From Lachnospiraceae bacterium (GTDB taxonomy: Bacteria > Bacillota > Clostridia > Lachnospirales > Lachnospiraceae), in contig JAFVCL010000009.1 in the NCBI GenBank assembly GCA_017479285.1, positions 30,248-94,247 of the forward strand: DNA of 64,000 bases. The letters run 5' to 3'. The translations under genes and the position numbers were made by a program. The notes beneath the pieces were generated by a model, which saw only the letters and a program-made list of their open reading frames with translations, did not search any database and was not told where the DNA came from. Positions 45,596 through 54,592 of this stretch are shown here, piece by piece. Position 1 is the first letter of the stretch; each line of letters starts with the position of its first letter.

Positions 45596-45624
45596 TTGAC
45601 AAAATACCATATTTAGAATAATAT
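45596..45624 (+). promoter_or_regulatory. Promoter of hipBA
   Basis: TTGACA (45596-45601) and TAATAT (45619-45624) with 17-nt spacer; the -10 lies in the 8-bp palindrome TAATATTA (45619-45626), a possible autoregulatory site. RBS AAGGAGCG before the hipB start. Confidence 0.65.
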
Positions 45625-45648
45625 TATAGACATAAGGAGCGTAACAAT

Positions 45649-45966
45649 ATGGCAAAAAAGTCTATAGTATTATTACCTGAAACAGAAGATATACTTGCCC
45701 GGATGGGCATGCAGATCAAATATGCAAGGCTTAGAAGAAGACTGCCGGCAGAACTTGTTGCGGAACGGGCAGGTATCAGCCGAGCAACATTGGTATCTAT
45801 CGAAAAGGGACTGCCCTCTGTTGCAATAGGATGCTACGCGGCAGTCCTTCATGCGCTTAATTACATGGATAAGGATCTTTTGCTTGTTGCAAAAGACGAT
45901 GAACTGGGAAGAAAACTGCAGGATCTGGCCTTGCCTGTAAGGAAAAGAGTAGACAAGCGGGGATAA
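45649..45966 (+). CDS. HipB-like XRE antitoxin
   Basis: 105 aa with an XRE helix-turn-helix: MGMQIKYARLRRRLPAELVAERAGISRATLVSIEKGLPSVAIGCYAAVLHALN. The basic C-terminal tail (VRKRVDKRG) is disordered, as in antitoxins that wedge into the HipA partner. The gene precedes hipA by 6 bp. It would repress its own promoter and neutralise the kinase. Confidence 0.85.
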   Translation: MAKKSIVLLPETEDILARMGMQIKYARLRRRLPAELVAERAGISRATLVSIEKGLPSVAIGCYAAVLHALNYMDKDLLLVAKDDELGRKLQDLALPVRKRVDKRG

Positions 45967-45972
45967 GATCAT

Positions 45973-47220
45973 ATGGATAGTGAGAAAAAAATATATGTCT
46001 TTGCGGATTTTCTGTCCTTTCATAACGAGCTTCTTGGTACTGTTCATGTGACTCGGACAAAGGGCAGGGAGTTTTATTCATTTGAATATGATGAAAAGTG
46101 GCTCGCTAAGGAATCTATGCTTTTAGATCCGGATCTTCAGTGGTACAGAGGAAGGCAATACATTGCTGATGATAAGCAGATATTCGGGATGTTATCAGAT
46201 TCTTCTCCGGACAGGTGGGGCCGTCGGCTGATGAACAGGCGTGAAGAGATCCGAGCAAAGAACAACGGAGATAAGCCTGTGAAGTTACTGGAAAGTGACT
46301 ATTTACTGGGGGTATTTGATGAGAGCCGTATGGGAGGATTGCGTTTTAAAACTGAACTTGAAGGGGAATATCTATCTAATGACAGCGCTTTCGCGACACC
46401 GCCATGGACATCATTAAGAGAACTGGAACAGGCTGCTATAAAATTTGAAAAGGATGATTTCTCTGACGATGATAAATGGCTTCGTCAATTACTGGCTCCG
46501 GGTTCATCTCTTGGCGGTGCAAGACCCAAGGCATCAGTATTGGCTCCGGATGGTTCGATGTGGATAGCGAAGTTTCCTTCCAAACACGATGACTTTGACT
46601 CAGGTGCGTGGGAAATGGTTGTACATGAACTGGCCGTGATGTGCGGGATTAGTGTTCCTGAGGCCAAGGCAGAGGAGTTTTCAACATTAGGGACGACTTT
46701 CTTGGTGAAGAGATTTGACAGAACAGATAAAGGGCGTATTCATTTTTCTTCGGCCATGACAATGCTTGGCAAATCTGATGGTGCAGATGCAACTGACGGA
46801 AGCAGCTATCTTGAGATGGTGTCTTTTTTGAAGGCCAACGGGGCGAAGCCTAAAGATGATATTATTCAATTATGGAAGCGTATAGTTTTTGGAATGGCTG
46901 TATCCAATACGGATGACCATTTTAGGAATCACGGTTTTTTGCTAACTGAGTCCGGTTGGGTCCTTTCGCCCATGTACGACGTTAATCCGGATATATTCGG
47001 TGAGTATCTTTCGTTGAATGTTGATACTGATAATTCTAAGATCGATCTGAATCTCGCAATAGAAGCGTCAAAATATTATGGGATCATGAAGAAAGATGCG
47101 GTAATTTTGGCGGATGAGATCATACACACGGTGGATGATAACTGGCGAGCATTAGCAGGGAGATATGGGATCAGCCGGGGTGAAACAGAAAGAATGAGTC
47201 CGGCTTTTTCGAGATTATAA
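45973..47220 (+). CDS. HipA-like serine/threonine kinase toxin
   Basis: 415 aa, full length, fused N- and C-domains. GSSLGGARPKASV (phosphate-binding loop region), MWIAKFPSKHDD (ATP Lys), catalytic SNTDDHFRNHGFL and metal-binding SPMYDVNPD are present, so the kinase should be active. HipA phosphorylates an aminoacyl-tRNA synthetase in E. coli and induces dormancy; target here unknown. Two-gene module, bracketed by 20-bp direct repeats; codon use looks like the neighbours. Confidence 0.9.
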   Translation: MDSEKKIYVFADFLSFHNELLGTVHVTRTKGREFYSFEYDEKWLAKESMLLDPDLQWYRGRQYIADDKQIFGMLSDSSPDRWGRRLMNRREEIRAKNNGDKPVKLLESDYLLGVFDESRMGGLRFKTELEGEYLSNDSAFATPPWTSLRELEQAAIKFEKDDFSDDDKWLRQLLAPGSSLGGARPKASVLAPDGSMWIAKFPSKHDDFDSGAWEMVVHELAVMCGISVPEAKAEEFSTLGTTFLVKRFDRTDKGRIHFSSAMTMLGKSDGADATDGSSYLEMVSFLKANGAKPKDDIIQLWKRIVFGMAVSNTDDHFRNHGFLLTESGWVLSPMYDVNPDIFGEYLSLNVDTDNSKIDLNLAIEASKYYGIMKKDAVILADEIIHTVDDNWRALAGRYGISRGETERMSPAFSRL

Positions 47221-47222
47221 GA

Positions 47223-47325
47223 GAGTAGGTTCTTAATATCCGGCATATTTGTCTTAATATAATACAAAGTCATAAGAGTAAATAAGATATACACTTAAAC
47301 GAGGCGGTAACAAAACCGTCTCGTT
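47223..47325 (+). promoter_or_regulatory. Leader element copy A (promoter-like region and hairpin)
   Basis: The 100 bp from 47226 to 47325 differ from copy C at two sites only. It carries TCTTAATAT twice, 21 bp apart (47231-47239, 47252-47260), a TATAAT (47258-47263) with no clear -35 match, TTGTCT (47249-47254), and a hairpin AACGAGGCGGT/ACCGTCTCGTT (47298-47308, 47315-47325) followed by CTTTTAT. The hairpin precedes the lipoprotein start by about 30 bp, like an attenuator. Confidence 0.7.
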
Positions 47326-47356
47326 CTTTTATGTTGCGAAAGGAGAAATACATATT

Positions 47357-48412
47357 ATGGGAGTAAAGAAATATTTGGCTCTGGTCATGGCGATATGCAT
47401 GATGACGCTTACTGCATGCGGGGTACAGCGTGGCAGTGATCAGCAGATATCGGAACAGGGGGTTATGGAAGACTCAGATCAATCCTACGATATTAACGAT
47501 TCATCAAATGAGATTAATGAGAAAACTGATAGTTTTGACGGAAAGCCCGAAGTTTCGGTAAAGCTGAAGGATGAAAGACATGCAGATTTTATATTCGATA
47601 CAAGAACCTTTCCGGATTTTGATTTTGGCGAAGATAGCATGTTCATGTTTTATTTTCCTGATGATTACGAGATTGAGTGGTATGGGGTCAGAAACGGATT
47701 TGTTGACGGAAATGAGCCGGTACAGGATCCGGAATTGGCTTTGATCTTTCATCCGGAATATGCCGGTCTTGGCGAACAGGACATAGAGAAAAACGGTTCG
47801 GATCTGATAATTCACTGCGATCTATCTTATAAGGAGTATGAGACATATGTTGAAGACTTCTCCTTTGCCACATTAAACGGAGAGTGCAGGCTGCAGTACA
47901 ATCCCCGGGAGGATGTACCGGAGGCGGCACGATATACACATGAATATACCTATGACTGGGCAGAAATCGCAGATCTTGAGAATTTTTCCAGTGAGGCGGA
48001 CAGAGACCGTAGCAAGGAACTTGTGGGAATATGGGCAAGTGAAGAATTTGAAGGAGTTGAAGAGATAGGTGGCGAGTGGCGAGGGTATTTGGGTAGAAAG
48101 TTTTATATCTTTAATTCCGACGGAACATGGGCATGGGCACTCATTAAAGATTCCCGTGATGATCAGGGTTATCATAGTGTGGATGAAAACTTTGAAAAAT
48201 GGTGCGGAGAGAACAGCCCCTCATCAGATCATACGTATTATTTTGACGGCAAAACCATAAAGTTTACACCTGTGGATGATTATTACGGCAATTCGAATAC
48301 TGTTGATGCTGAACTTGAAGGTAAGACACTTATGCTGTCTACTGACTGGGGCAGGTATTTGGATGAACAGGATTTGCAATCCGGAAGATACGAATTTTAC
48401 AGAGGGTTTTAA
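47357..48412 (+). CDS. Lipoprotein of the array, beta module plus lipocalin-like C-terminus
   Basis: 351 aa. Signal peptide with lipobox LTAC (Cys21), then a Ser/Asp/Glu-rich tether. Residues 55-205 form a beta-rich domain with HADFIFDTRTFP, DLIIHCDLSY and a closing YTYDWAEIADL; residues 215-351 (LVGIWASEEF...GRKFYIFNSDGTWAWAL...YFDGKTIKFTPVDD) look like a lipocalin-like small barrel. No enzyme motif or known family. First gene of the array; 32 bp from leader A, RBS AAAGGAG. Surface-exposed, predicted. The first domain resembles those of the genes at 51.3 and 52.3 kb. Confidence 0.8.
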   Translation: MGVKKYLALVMAICMMTLTACGVQRGSDQQISEQGVMEDSDQSYDINDSSNEINEKTDSFDGKPEVSVKLKDERHADFIFDTRTFPDFDFGEDSMFMFYFPDDYEIEWYGVRNGFVDGNEPVQDPELALIFHPEYAGLGEQDIEKNGSDLIIHCDLSYKEYETYVEDFSFATLNGECRLQYNPREDVPEAARYTHEYTYDWAEIADLENFSSEADRDRSKELVGIWASEEFEGVEEIGGEWRGYLGRKFYIFNSDGTWAWALIKDSRDDQGYHSVDENFEKWCGENSPSSDHTYYFDGKTIKFTPVDDYYGNSNTVDAELEGKTLMLSTDWGRYLDEQDLQSGRYEFYRGF

Positions 48413-48451
48413 GGGCTGTTTCTGAGGGGATCTTTAAAGGAGAGAACAAGG

Positions 48452-49228
48452 ATGAGACACGGAAAGTTTTTCTTAAAAGCAGTGGCATTAGGGTTGGGAA
48501 TTGCACTATCCCTTACGGCATGCGGAGACACAGGATTCTCAGATGATAAGCAGGTATCCGTAGAAAATGAGAAGCAGGATGCCAAGGATAACGGTGCCAA
48601 AAAAGATGATAGGATAAATCAGTTTGTTGGTGTGAAATATTATCTTTCATCGGACATGGGATTTGAGGTTATCGATGCAGACACTGACGGGATCAAGCTC
48701 TTAAGTGTGTGGGGATTGGAAAACGGTGCGCCTGCGAAATATGAGTATGACCTTACTCCCAACGGCTTCCAAAGCTGGCTTGGAAAGATCGTATTGGGCT
48801 GCAAGGACGATGACTTTGAGGTAACCTTTTATTTTGATGAAAAAGCAAATTTTTGTGAAGTAATCGTAAAAGAAACGGAGGATCCCGCGGGAGCAGAACA
48901 TAAAGGACTGGGCTTTCTGCAGACAGAAAAGTATACGACTGACATGCCGGGCGCTTCGCAGCCTGCTGTCACACAAAAAGAGAATAAGTGGGAGATTGAG
49001 ACAATGGAGCCCACAAAGATGATCGTTTCCGGCTCCCCTGCTGTAAAGACAGCGCCGAGCCTTGAAGCAGACAAGGTAAAGGTAAATTTTGACGCAGGAA
49101 GCGAAGTGGTCGTAATCGGACATGTCTCCGAGTACAACGGGTCTAAGTGCGACTATTACCTTATTCAGGGCGATACGGAAATGTATGTGCAGGGGTATTT
49201 CTTAAAGAAAGCGGAAAACTCCGATTAA
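48452..49228 (+). CDS. Lipoprotein with C-terminal SH3-like domain
   Basis: 258 aa, lipobox LTAC (Cys24), tether rich in Asp/Lys. Middle part (50-165) has the pattern of a beta module with VKYYLSSDMGFEVIDADTDGIKLLSVWGLENGAP; the last 75 residues, EPTKMIVSGSPAVKTAPSLEADKVKVNFDAGSEVVVIGHVSEYNGSKCDYYLIQ, are an SH3b-like fold that often binds peptidoglycan stem peptides. 39 bp from the previous gene with AAAGGAG; likely co-transcribed. Function unknown. Confidence 0.8.
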   Translation: MRHGKFFLKAVALGLGIALSLTACGDTGFSDDKQVSVENEKQDAKDNGAKKDDRINQFVGVKYYLSSDMGFEVIDADTDGIKLLSVWGLENGAPAKYEYDLTPNGFQSWLGKIVLGCKDDDFEVTFYFDEKANFCEVIVKETEDPAGAEHKGLGFLQTEKYTTDMPGASQPAVTQKENKWEIETMEPTKMIVSGSPAVKTAPSLEADKVKVNFDAGSEVVVIGHVSEYNGSKCDYYLIQGDTEMYVQGYFLKKAENSD

Positions 49229-49280
49229 CGGATGAATTGGAAAACATATTAAGTATGATTTGTAAAGAGATGAATATATT

Positions 49281-50924
49281 ATGAAAGCAAAGAGATATTT
49301 GAAATTAATGACAATAATCATTGCAGTTTCTTGCTTGAGTATGACTGCTTGCGGAAAGGATAATTCTTCGAACTCTGATGGGAAGTCATCTGATGTAACA
49401 ACTGCTTCATCTGAAGAAAGTGATTTTCCCGACGGCCTTGTCCGTGCAACGGATAAGGGAGACGGAAAACTTGTATTCATCATTGATACGGATCTGATCG
49501 ATGATGATCTGAGCGGCGTGGTGCAGTGTGAGGTGGCTTTCGATGATTATTCTGTAAATTATGTTGTTTGGGGAGAAAACTCTTTGAACTGTGATATCGT
49601 GTATCACTATGAAGAGGATGGAAAACACTTAGGACAAACTGTAGTAAGCGGAGAGTATGAGTTCAAAGACGGAAAACTCATCATTACATTCCCAGCTGCT
49701 GAGGTATGTGCTCTTGAAGATTTTAGCTACTCTGACTTTGAACAGGGAAGATTTTATGTATTCAGAGACAACGCTCATAAAGTATTTCTTGAGTTTTCGG
49801 CTGCTGATATCATAGTAAATGACGATACGGCAATCGCCGAGGGGAACCTTACCAATGACTATGGCATCGGATATAGATCATCATCTTTTGATCTGCAGTA
49901 TTTTACTCCGGCTACGGATGATTTTGTAATAACAGCATATGATACCGCGGATTCCGAAGGGAATCTTCTTCAGACAAACGCATTGTTTTCTTTCGACGAT
50001 GCAGGGGATTGTGTTCAGTGGGTTGCCAGAATAGAAATGCCGGTAGAAAAGGAACTCGGTTCGGCGGATGCTTTTGAAATTGCCGGAGATAACGGGTACT
50101 ATCGGGATTATACAGACTATCTGGATGCTGTAAATAATAATGTGTGTGGCGGAAAGGTTAATGTAATCTTAGCTCTTACAAACGGCGAAGAAGTATATGT
50201 GCCTTATTATGTTGATGAGGAAGGCCTTGTGAGCGGCGCGAGGATGTATTGCTCCAAGCCGCTTGACTCCGTGAAAATGAATGGTACATTGACGAGGGGA
50301 GAGGTAAGTCTGGATGTTATTTCACCGTATATCGGAAGTCTTGGCGTGGGAAATGATCATGCGGTTCTCCTCGTGCCGGATCAGGTTATGGAGTCTTTTA
50401 CAGATGAGCGAACGCTTATCGTAAACGGAAAGCCTGTTGAAGATGGAGATCATCAGCCGGTTATGCAGGAATATTTGTGGCCGGAAATTACTTACGATAA
50501 GTATATTGTGGTTGAGTATGATTCGGACGGTTATTCTTTGAAACAATATGAATTCTATGTTTTTGATGATTCGGATATGATCTATACATGGCTTTATAGA
50601 TTTAGTGTTCTTGATTACAATTGGGAGCATCCGGAGGATGCGGTAATCAGTTTCCCGGGGCAGAGATCCGAATCGCCCATTCCGGTAGCTTATAAGGGGG
50701 ATTTCATGGCACTTCTTGATGACAGCTGGGAACTTTGCAGTGAGAATAAATTATGCCATATTCAAGGAATTGCTCTTTCCGACGATGAAGAAAGCAGGCG
50801 GCTACAACATAAAATGCATGCTGGAGTGCTTGGGAACATTTATTATTACAGTGATCCGAGCCTGACAAAAAATCAGCTTGAAGCACTTGATATGATATGG
50901 GAATATCGTACTTTTGGGGAGTGA
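49281..50924 (+). CDS. Lipoprotein, beta module plus PATxDY/SFDxxG domain
   Basis: 547 aa, lipobox MTAC (Cys24). Residues 50-185 resemble the first domain of the array's first gene (VFIIDTDLIDDDL...FSAADIIVND). From about 207 the shared C module appears: YFTPATDDFVITAYD, then LFSFDDAGDCVQWVARIE, then a second copy-like part FYVFDDSDMIYTWLY, and LTKNQLEALDM near the C-terminus. The signal peptide MKAKRYLKLMTIIIAVSCLS is nearly the same as in the remnant at 50974 and the gene at 63126. No catalytic motif seen. Confidence 0.8.
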   Translation: MKAKRYLKLMTIIIAVSCLSMTACGKDNSSNSDGKSSDVTTASSEESDFPDGLVRATDKGDGKLVFIIDTDLIDDDLSGVVQCEVAFDDYSVNYVVWGENSLNCDIVYHYEEDGKHLGQTVVSGEYEFKDGKLIITFPAAEVCALEDFSYSDFEQGRFYVFRDNAHKVFLEFSAADIIVNDDTAIAEGNLTNDYGIGYRSSSFDLQYFTPATDDFVITAYDTADSEGNLLQTNALFSFDDAGDCVQWVARIEMPVEKELGSADAFEIAGDNGYYRDYTDYLDAVNNNVCGGKVNVILALTNGEEVYVPYYVDEEGLVSGARMYCSKPLDSVKMNGTLTRGEVSLDVISPYIGSLGVGNDHAVLLVPDQVMESFTDERTLIVNGKPVEDGDHQPVMQEYLWPEITYDKYIVVEYDSDGYSLKQYEFYVFDDSDMIYTWLYRFSVLDYNWEHPEDAVISFPGQRSESPIPVAYKGDFMALLDDSWELCSENKLCHIQGIALSDDEESRRLQHKMHAGVLGNIYYYSDPSLTKNQLEALDMIWEYRTFGE

Positions 50925-50973
50925 TAAGGAAAGGCGCGGCGTTTTTGCTGCATGGATCCGGGGAAAGCAAAAA

Positions 50974-51036
50974 ATGAAAAGATACTTAAAATTAATGACA
51001 GTAATCATTGCAGTTTCGTGCTTGAGTTTTTCGTAA
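50974..51036 (+). pseudogene. Signal-peptide-only remnant of a lipoprotein gene
   Basis: ATG then MKRYLKLMTVIIAVSCLSFS and a stop, no lipobox. It matches the first 20 residues of the proteins at 49281 and 63126 and the DNA is near-identical to them. Looks like a copy left after deletion of the mature part. Confidence 0.7.
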
Positions 51037-51044
51037 AATTGTTA

Positions 51045-51116
51045 TTTTGACAAAAACCGCATCATTTAATCTGTTTTTTTGACAAAACATCATATTTTTC
51101 ACTTGTATTTTTGACA
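51045..51116. repeat. Three TTTTGACA motifs at exact 32-bp spacing
   Basis: TTTTGACA at 51045-51052, 51077-51084 and 51109-51116; intervening sequence is AT-rich and only loosely alike. 32 bp is about three helical turns, so all face one side of the DNA. The gap 51037-51343 holds this, leader copy B and no gene. Confidence 0.6.
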
Positions 51117-51219
51117 CTTATATCCTAAAGGAAAGGTAACTTATCTTCCCATTTATATGAGCATGTTTTTAGAAAGCGGAGATGAGCAGGAACTGATACT
51201 GTCGTGATACAAAGAGTTC

Positions 51220-51318
51220 AGGTTATTAATATTTGACATATTTATCTTAATATAATACAAAGTAATAAAAGTAAATAAGCTATACACTTAAACGAGGCGG
51301 TAAAGATACTGTCTCGTT
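51220..51318 (+). promoter_or_regulatory. Leader element copy B
   Basis: Diverged copy of the element at 47226. TATTAATAT/TCTTAATAT again 21 bp apart, TATAAT at 51251-51256, and a hairpin AACGAGGCGGTA/TACTGTCTCGTT (51291-51302, 51307-51318) that keeps pairing through G-U wobbles despite base changes and a shorter loop, then ATTTTGATT. Confidence 0.65.
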
Positions 51319-51343
51319 ATTTTGATTAATACGAGGAGGTTTT

Positions 51344-52318
51344 ATGAGGAAATATATATCAATAGTACTTGTCTTAACTCTATGTATCATGAGTCTCACT
51401 GCATGTGGGGAAGATTCTTCCGCAAATACCACGCCTGAATCTAATGTTGAAAATACTGTGCAGGAAAGCAACAGTCAGGATAGTGAACATGCTTCAGATG
51501 CACTCCCTGACGACTCACAGGCTACTGTTGCAGTGAATGATTCCGGTAATACCATTCCTGATGGATTGATCGGTATTTATGTTCGGGATGGAAAACATGC
51601 CGATTTTGTTTTTCACGGTGTAGAAGGCATTGCATCTGTTGATATTTATATCGACGATTCATACAGTGTATTTATCTGGGATTCGGGCAGCGAGTATCAG
51701 GCCGGAATCCAAAAGAAAGAGGATAATTCAATTAAAGTTGTTGAATCATCCGCATTTGACATAATTAATGATGATATCGTTATTCATGCTGATGCTACAT
51801 CTGTATCGGATATAGACTTCGCAAATATATCCGGGGTTTTAGAAATGAATTATTGCACGACAGATGATGAGTATAGCTTTTATGAATATAAATGGGATGC
51901 TGTAGCTCAGACCGGTGAATATAATTCCGAAGTTGCCTCCGATACCGGTTCGAATGCAAATGGAAGTACAACAAATTCCGGTGATGCGGGAAATGCCGGA
52001 TCTTCAGCATCCGCAGAAGATATATTAGCTAACGGTGTTGGAAAATATACAGCCTCAAATGGAGATTATATTGAAGTTACTAAGAGATCGGATGGTACTT
52101 ATTATTTAAAGATCAACTTGATATCATCTCGCAGCGATATGGCTACAGATACATTTAATTTATCGAATGCCACCAATAATTCTAACGGAACTCTTTCTTA
52201 TTCGAATTATACGGAGTTTGGTTTCGATTGTCAGGTGACAATAGGAAATAATAAGATTGATTTAAATATGGGTGGAGATGCAAACTTTTCTGCATTAAAT
52301 GAATCTTTTGCAAAGTAA
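51344..52318 (+). CDS. Lipoprotein of the array
   Basis: 324 aa, lipobox LTAC (Cys21), Ser/Asp/Asn tether. Residues 70-185: IPDGLIGIYVRDGKHADFVFHG, NDDIVIHADATSVSDIDFANISG and YKWDAVA, the same beta module as the first array gene. The remainder is a Gly/Ser/Ala linker and a C-terminal 95-residue beta domain, VGKYTASNGDYIEVTKRSDGTYYLKI..., lipocalin-like. ATG follows GAGGAGG, 25 bp after the hairpin of leader B. Function unknown. Confidence 0.8.
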   Translation: MRKYISIVLVLTLCIMSLTACGEDSSANTTPESNVENTVQESNSQDSEHASDALPDDSQATVAVNDSGNTIPDGLIGIYVRDGKHADFVFHGVEGIASVDIYIDDSYSVFIWDSGSEYQAGIQKKEDNSIKVVESSAFDIINDDIVIHADATSVSDIDFANISGVLEMNYCTTDDEYSFYEYKWDAVAQTGEYNSEVASDTGSNANGSTTNSGDAGNAGSSASAEDILANGVGKYTASNGDYIEVTKRSDGTYYLKINLISSRSDMATDTFNLSNATNNSNGTLSYSNYTEFGFDCQVTIGNNKIDLNMGGDANFSALNESFAK

Positions 52319-52333
52319 AGATAGGAGAATCCT

Positions 52334-53311
52334 ATGAAAAAACACACATGGAAAGCAATCGGTTTAATATCAGCTGTTTGCATGGGGCTGTGTGCCTGTG
52401 CCAATAGTAATGATGCTGTAATTGATACTGAAAATATAGTAAAGGAAGCGGACGGACAGCAGGAAAACGCTACTTATTCAATAGACAACAATGTTGATTA
52501 TACTGAGGAATCTTCAAGCATTGATGTTGTAAAACCACATATTGAATTGCTTGTTTATTCCGAATATGGGTTTAGTTTGTCCATTTTTTATGAAGGAGTT
52601 TTCTCCGAAGGTGTAGATGGCTTTGATGAGATATCACTTGGCTTTGGAGGATATGAAATAAAGTATACGTGTGATGTAGCGTTGCGGAATGTCGAAGTTT
52701 TTCAAAATAATGATCTGATAGATCCTTCGCATTATGAGAATGTTGGAAGTGTACCTGCGTCCGATACCTGTTTTGATATTTTTGTAAGTATGGACGAACC
52801 GCTATTTGATGATTATAAATGCCCTTATGAGTTTTCGTGCTCGAAGTTTGACGATTCCCAGGTTCTTCTTTTCGAATATGGATGGGAGGAGATCCTTAAC
52901 GACAGTAATTATCAAGATCTTGATACAGAGTCTGAAAGCATATCTGATTCATCCGCAGCTCAATATCTGCTAAGCTATTATGGTACAGTTGATTCAAGAG
53001 AACAGGCATATGGTATATGGAAACGCGAATATACAAATAAAAACGGTGAAACAGAAGTTGTTACTTTAACCATTAATGAGAATGGCTTCTTTGAAAAGAT
53101 TAAGAATCTGACTACCGGATTTGAACAGGATGGATATTTGGCCCCTAATGGGAACTGGGCATATGATGGAGAACATTTTGTAAGCATATATGATGATGAG
53201 TCTACACCTGGACTTACAAATATTCTTGAAGAAACATTCACCATTAATGGTAATATGCTGAGATTTACATCTTTGGACGGATACTTAGGTGGAGAGTTTA
53301 TCAGACAATGA
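52334..53311 (+). CDS. Lipoprotein of the array
   Basis: 325 aa, lipobox LCAC (Cys22). N-terminal beta module (70-185: HIELLVYSEYGFSLSIFYEG, YEIKYTCDVALRNVEVFQNN, LLFEYGWEEILND) and a C-terminal lipocalin-like barrel (QAYGIWKREYTNKNGETEVVTLTINENGFFEKIKN ... TFTINGNMLRFTSLDGY). 15 bp from the previous gene, so the two share a transcript from leader B. Same general plan as the gene at 51344, with low overall identity. No known family recognised. Confidence 0.8.
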   Translation: MKKHTWKAIGLISAVCMGLCACANSNDAVIDTENIVKEADGQQENATYSIDNNVDYTEESSSIDVVKPHIELLVYSEYGFSLSIFYEGVFSEGVDGFDEISLGFGGYEIKYTCDVALRNVEVFQNNDLIDPSHYENVGSVPASDTCFDIFVSMDEPLFDDYKCPYEFSCSKFDDSQVLLFEYGWEEILNDSNYQDLDTESESISDSSAAQYLLSYYGTVDSREQAYGIWKREYTNKNGETEVVTLTINENGFFEKIKNLTTGFEQDGYLAPNGNWAYDGEHFVSIYDDESTPGLTNILEETFTINGNMLRFTSLDGYLGGEFIRQ

Positions 53312-53344
53312 CTTAAGTTAGTATGTTGTGAAGGAGATCGTCTT

Positions 53345-54562
53345 ATGAAAACAAAGAAATATTTAACGCTTGCCCTGGCGATAGGCTTGATTGTACTTTC
53401 CGCCTGCGGTGCAAATGCTGGGACGAACGAAAACAGAGAAGAGACAAATAATACAACGACCAACGATACAAAACCCGGATCTGATGAAGACCAAAAAGAT
53501 GAAGACCAAAAAGATGAAGACGGAGATTCGGAACCGGGGGATGAGAATATAGAGGATGAGAGCAAGGATTTTGATACCCTGGCTGAAGAAGGATTTGGTA
53601 TAGGTTTTATTCCCCATGGTTGCGATGCAGAGTATTTTAAGCCCGCTACAGAGGATTACATCTTAACTATTGAGCAGACCATAGTGAGGGAGAATGCAAC
53701 CCCCGCAATTTCCCAGACAGGGGACTTGTATTCCTTTGACGAAAACGGAAACTGCGTACAACATGTAAGCAGACATCGTCCGGATCACGAGTTCGAGGAA
53801 TTGACCGATTTTGACATTGAACACCTGACAAGTCTTGATTACCGGTCTTATGAACAGGAGGCCCTGAATAAGGATTATAACAATGAAGTTTTTTGCGGGA
53901 AAGCAGAGATCATAAGACTGTGTCTGCTCAGGAAAGATGATAATCCGGACTTTGCGTTTTATGCATCCAAATCGCTTGAATCATCACAAACGAAGACCTC
54001 TCTCGGAGCAGATCCTTCGGAGTTTTGGTTTTCTGGATATGAAGAACTTATTGTGCAGACTCGTGCGGGTGAAGATTATTATGTTTCGCGCGATGAAGGC
54101 TCTAATACCGAGAGCATAAGAAGTGTTGAGATTGGCCAAACGAATCATGGAAATATCTATCAGGATGTGAGGGCATATCACGATTTTCATTATTATGATT
54201 ATGCCATTTATTCATTTGATGAACGTGGATTCGTTTCCGGAGTGGTAGTGCTTTACGTATTTGATGAAGAAAGCATGGTTGAGGATTTCATAAAATCTCA
54301 ATATGGCATATATTATGACAAAACGGAGCCTGTTCCCGGTGTTGCAGATGCCTCGCTTCCGCCGGATTTCAAACTGGAGGATACCGGCTGGCATAGGCAT
54401 AACAATATCCTGTATAAGGAACTCAAGTCTGCAAGTGATGAAAGAGCCAAGTGGGATCGAAATGCTTATTCTGAAGGAAAAAATCTTACCTGTTTTTCAA
54501 TGGAATATCTGACAGCTAGTCAGATTGAGGCTATGGGAGTAAGGGAAGGAGCAAACAAATAA
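53345..54562 (+). CDS. Lipoprotein, PATxDY/SFDxxG domain (paralogue of 61080 gene)
   Basis: 405 aa, lipobox LSAC (Cys21), charged tether with repeated DEDQKDE. Conserved FGIGFIPHGCDAEYFKPATEDYILT, then LYSFDENGNCVQHVSR, FWFSGYEELIVQTRAGEDYYVSRDEG, YAIYSFDERGFVSGVVVLYVFDEESMVEDF, LPPDFKLEDTGWHRHNNILYKEL and EYLTASQIEAMG. All these recur in the 397-aa protein encoded at 61080; the two are diverged duplicates 6.5 kb apart. The SFDxxG...VFDEE pattern occurs twice, so the module may be internally doubled. RBS AAGGAG. Confidence 0.82.
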   Translation: MKTKKYLTLALAIGLIVLSACGANAGTNENREETNNTTTNDTKPGSDEDQKDEDQKDEDGDSEPGDENIEDESKDFDTLAEEGFGIGFIPHGCDAEYFKPATEDYILTIEQTIVRENATPAISQTGDLYSFDENGNCVQHVSRHRPDHEFEELTDFDIEHLTSLDYRSYEQEALNKDYNNEVFCGKAEIIRLCLLRKDDNPDFAFYASKSLESSQTKTSLGADPSEFWFSGYEELIVQTRAGEDYYVSRDEGSNTESIRSVEIGQTNHGNIYQDVRAYHDFHYYDYAIYSFDERGFVSGVVVLYVFDEESMVEDFIKSQYGIYYDKTEPVPGVADASLPPDFKLEDTGWHRHNNILYKELKSASDERAKWDRNAYSEGKNLTCFSMEYLTASQIEAMGVREGANK

Positions 54563-54592
54563 ATAAATGAAAAAGAAGAATATAGGAACACA

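Noticed and set aside
45531-47242. hipBA as a classic transposon or integron cassette
   Set aside because: No transposase, terminal inverted repeats or attC-like structure; only direct repeats from the leader.
51045-51116. 32-bp periodic motif considered as a CRISPR array
   Set aside because: Only 8 bp are conserved per unit and there are no cas genes; CRISPR repeats would be far longer.
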